64,000 nt of DNA. Source: Myxacorys chilensis ATA2-1-KO14 (GTDB lineage: Bacteria; Cyanobacteriota; Cyanobacteriia; Leptolyngbyales; Leptolyngbyaceae). Location: assembly GCA_019359275.1 (NCBI GenBank), contig JAHHHP010000009.1, positions 1 through 64,000 of the forward strand. The letters run 5' to 3'. This document shows positions 61,497 to 64,000 of this stretch, piece by piece (the first letter of the stretch is position 1; each line of letters starts with the position of its first letter). The notes beneath the pieces are model-generated. The model worked only from the letters and a program-made list of their open reading frames with translations, was not told the DNA's origin and searched no databases. The position numbers and the translations under genes are program-made.

Positions 61497-63821
61497 ATGA
61501 ATAGTACCCCACCATTTCAGCGCGTGTCGCTGCAAGAAACCCTATGCTTTGTTCTTAGCCTGAGTGCAGCAGAAGCCCAAGCCGTCCTTGAAAGACGCCT
61601 AGTTGTGCCAGCGAAAACGATTTGCGATCGCACGCATCTAGATCGCGTCACGGTCGATCGCGTGTTGCAAAATCCCGCCGCTGTTCGGCAACTCCGCTTA
61701 AACCCCAACCGCATCACCTCCACTCAAATTGCTCGGATTCCTCACCTCAAATCTGAACGGGCAAAAATCGTGGCCCAAGGGCGGCCATATTATGCGATCG
61801 CAGAACTAGAAGCGGCTACTGCGCTCCCTCGCGCTCTATTAGACCAATTATTTCTGATTTCTCCGCTGAGCTATCAAGATAAACAAGCGCACAAGGAAAT
61901 CACGTTTACGCCTGTTTTGGGACGCTACTTGATTCCAGCAAAAAGCGATTTAGAAACCACTGATCCTTTGGAAGCGACAGGCTATGTCGAAGTGTTGCCT
62001 TCCTTACCAGAGTTTGACTTTCGGATTGTGCAACCCAGCGAATTTGAAGCCGATCCCGCTCCCCATGATCTTAAGGCTGCTTTTGCCGGCAATGTTCATC
62101 CCGTATTGCGAGACGCCGAAGGATTTGAGCGGTATCTTGTGCCTGGATCGCTCGACTTGTGGATTCGGCCCGATATCGCTGAAGCCCAGTGTCGGTCAAT
62201 GATTCAAGCCTTGGGGTTTCAAGTGACAAATGCCATACCTGGAGTGGGGTATTACCGCGTTAAGTTAGGCGTCATGCCAGACGATCGGGATGTAGTTCGG
62301 GCGGTACTTGCAGCGATTGATCGCGCCCAGCAGCGAGACGACGTTCTCTTTGCTGAAATCGATCAGGTCGGATTTGAAGATTTTGGTTTAGATCAATCGG
62401 TTGTAGCGAACGATGAGGAGTTTGAGGAGTCCGATCGCTTTTGGAACTACGACGCCATTCATCTCCCAGAAGCTCATCTGATTACAAAAGGATCACCAAA
62501 TGTCACGATTATTATTATCGATAGCGGCGCTCGTATTGATCATGAAGCGTTGCAACCTGCCTTTCGTTCCGATTGGCAGACCTTAGATCTCAATTTCGAT
62601 TTGGGCGTTCTCGATAGTGAGCGATCGCCCAATGAAGCGGTGATTGCACATGGTACAAAAGTTGCGGGGGTGATCAGTCGGCAAGATGCTGCCGCGTATG
62701 CCGTCGCGCCTAATTGTCGTATTCTGCCGATCAAAATTCCGGGTCAGTTTGCCTCTCCAGCTTATGGGTTAAGAGCCGCTGCAATCCGTCAGTCACTGGG
62801 CTATCTCCAGCCCGGAGAGCGGGCGGTGATCAATCTAAGCTGGCGGACCAATGGTGAACACATTGGCATCCGGGAGGCATTGGTCGAGGCACAAAATCGC
62901 GGGGTTGCTGTGGTTGCTTCTGCGGGTAACTATGCCCCTGGTGCTGCTCAACGACCCGATGAACTCCACTATCCGTCTGCTCATACTTACCGCGCTCCGC
63001 AGTTGACCAATCTTTGCACCGTCGCCGCTGTTGGGGTAGGCGATCGCAAGGCCAGCTACTCTTACTATGGGCAGCAGAGCATTACTGTCGCTGCACCGGG
63101 CGGTGAAAAAGGCAGCGCAGGAGCCGGAATTTACACGACATCGACTCCAGAAAAATATGCGTACACCTGCGGGACATCCTTTGCAGCGCCCCATGTTGCA
63201 GGTCTGATTGCGCTGTTATTCTCGGTCAAACCTGATCTGAGTGCGGCAGATGCGATCGCAATCATTAAAGACACTGCCGATCCGATCGATGCGGTCAATG
63301 CGGCTTATGCCGGGATGCTGGGTGCAGGTCGGATCAATGCACGGGCAGCACTAGAGCGGCTTGTTCCCTCGCAAAATAGAACCTATACAATTACTGCAAC
63401 TGCCGGATCGCACGGTCGAATCACTCCTATCGGTTCTATCGTGGTTCAGCACGGAGCGGATCAGACCTTTGCGATCGCGCCTGACGCTGATTACCAAATT
63501 GCAGAACTGTTGGTGGACGGCAATTCAATCGACATTGCCCCGTCTTATACCTTCAAAAACATTACGACGGCTCATGCGATCGCTGTGCAGTTTTCTCCCC
63601 AAGGGGCAGAACTCAGCCATTATGATTCAGCAGGTCGATTGAACATTAATTTGGCAACGCTGGCAGAACTAATGACCTTACCTTCTATCGGCAGTTGGTT
63701 AGCCGATCGGATTGTGAAATATCGCGCTACTCACGGCTTCTTTAGCAGCATTTGGGGACTCTCGTTAGCAGGTGTGAGTGCCTGGACGATCGGACAAATC
63801 AAAACCAAGATTACGGTCTGA
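61497..63821 (+). CDS. S8 family peptidase with helix-hairpin-helix-like ends
   Basis: 774 residues. An N-terminal part (about 60-125) has a helix-hairpin-helix look (RITSTQIARIPHLKSERAKI then YYAIAELEAATALP). A region of unknown fold (135-310) follows. The S8 domain has Asp342 (IIDSGARIDHE), His385 (AHGTKVAG), Asn478 (ASAGNYA) and Ser561 (CGTSFAAPHVAG). Then comes an InlB-repeat-like beta module (about 629-700: ITATAGSHGRITPIGSIVV) and a C-terminal ComEA-like helix-hairpin-helix (714-774: LNINLATLAELMTLPSIGSW). No signal peptide. Protease between two protein/DNA-interaction-like modules is unusual. Probably cotranscribed with the two upstream genes. Confidence 0.87.
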   Translation: MNSTPPFQRVSLQETLCFVLSLSAAEAQAVLERRLVVPAKTICDRTHLDRVTVDRVLQNPAAVRQLRLNPNRITSTQIARIPHLKSERAKIVAQGRPYYAIAELEAATALPRALLDQLFLISPLSYQDKQAHKEITFTPVLGRYLIPAKSDLETTDPLEATGYVEVLPSLPEFDFRIVQPSEFEADPAPHDLKAAFAGNVHPVLRDAEGFERYLVPGSLDLWIRPDIAEAQCRSMIQALGFQVTNAIPGVGYYRVKLGVMPDDRDVVRAVLAAIDRAQQRDDVLFAEIDQVGFEDFGLDQSVVANDEEFEESDRFWNYDAIHLPEAHLITKGSPNVTIIIIDSGARIDHEALQPAFRSDWQTLDLNFDLGVLDSERSPNEAVIAHGTKVAGVISRQDAAAYAVAPNCRILPIKIPGQFASPAYGLRAAAIRQSLGYLQPGERAVINLSWRTNGEHIGIREALVEAQNRGVAVVASAGNYAPGAAQRPDELHYPSAHTYRAPQLTNLCTVAAVGVGDRKASYSYYGQQSITVAAPGGEKGSAGAGIYTTSTPEKYAYTCGTSFAAPHVAGLIALLFSVKPDLSAADAIAIIKDTADPIDAVNAAYAGMLGAGRINARAALERLVPSQNRTYTITATAGSHGRITPIGSIVVQHGADQTFAIAPDADYQIAELLVDGNSIDIAPSYTFKNITTAHAIAVQFSPQGAELSHYDSAGRLNINLATLAELMTLPSIGSWLADRIVKYRATHGFFSSIWGLSLAGVSAWTIGQIKTKITV

Positions 63822-63996
63822 CGATTGGGATGCACAAGGCATTTAGAATCGGCTGAACTTGAGGAATCAGTTGACGTTGTTTTGCAATCAGCAGTATGCC
63901 AAGAATGCCGCCGTCTTGTTGAAAGAGCGCGTTGCCTTTGGCACAGTGAAGCTGACCGCGAGTCCTTGGCGTAAGGCTGCTTCTATCAGAGGTAGG
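63811..63996 (-). pseudogene. Possible 3' fragment of a DUF3368-like PIN-domain gene
   Basis: Minus-strand frame, stop TAA at 63811-63813. The part GGILGILLIAKQRQLIPQVQ and PILNAL resembles the C-terminal part of DUF3368 (PIN-fold) proteins. The residues encoded upstream (RTRGQLHCAKGNALFQQD) do not fit that family, and a TAA interrupts the frame at the window edge, so it may be frameshifted or a chance match. It overlaps the end of the subtilase gene on the other strand. Confidence 0.25.
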
Positions 63997-64000
63997 TTAT

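Overview
The window looks like the chromosome of a filamentous or otherwise large-genome cyanobacterium. The octamer GCGATCGC (HIP1) is very frequent, there are cyanobacteria-typical families (DUF1822 next to an atypical sigma factor, a DUF3365-HAMP sensor, a Ser/Thr kinase, an FHA-ABC fusion, an orthocaspase, Uma2), and a modular NRPS. I saw no rRNA, tRNA, CRISPR array or complete insertion sequence.

Positions 1-7.6 kb: small stress and housekeeping genes, mostly on the minus strand. These are two VOC/PhnB-like proteins, an ArsR-SRPBCC pair, and an azoreductase-DUF1772 pair facing an AraC regulator. Then come a zinc-finger-repeat HNH endonuclease and a 24-codon relic of a DHFR-family gene. 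7.6-11.8 kb: an MFS-GNAT-MFS operon and a stand-alone sensor-like protein.

12-23.7 kb is the most unusual stretch. Five minus-strand genes encode small exported proteins, two of them paralogues built from curlin-like repeats. Facing them are a Ser/Thr kinase, a Gln/Pro/Met-rich exported protein, a double-FHA ABC transporter and a caspase-like protein. The kinase and the caspase share a C-terminal module (one copy and three copies). I infer a surface-fibre or matrix locus with its own phospho-signalling. A 21-bp minisatellite follows. 23.9-29.6 kb: a heme-binding DUF3365-HAMP sensor divergent from a PhnD-like lipoprotein, a sigma factor/DUF1822 pair with a long palindrome between them, and a MarC-family membrane protein.

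29.7-41.7 kb: a minus-strand three-gene NRPS operon with overlapping ends. Module order is C-A-PCP, then TubC-like docking-C-A(N-methyltransferase)-PCP, then C-A-PCP-TE. The specificity residues I read point to Leu, N-methyl-Leu and an aromatic residue. 41.9-47 kb: glycerol kinase, a 2H phosphoesterase, a Uma2 protein, and bioA with a biotin ligase.

47.2-54.8 kb: a guanidine-I (ykkC) riboswitch precedes two DUF1989 proteins, a biotin-dependent urea/guanidine carboxylase and an allophanate hydrolase split into two genes. This is a guanidine-to-ammonia pathway; the biotin ligase just upstream could biotinylate the carboxylase. 54.8-58.5 kb: a double-kinase, double-receiver hybrid histidine kinase. 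After an AT-rich gene-poor gap, 59.1-63.8 kb holds an unrecognised protein with a Gly/Ala-rich hydrophobic C-terminal segment followed by two subtilisin-like proteases, a candidate effector/protease module.
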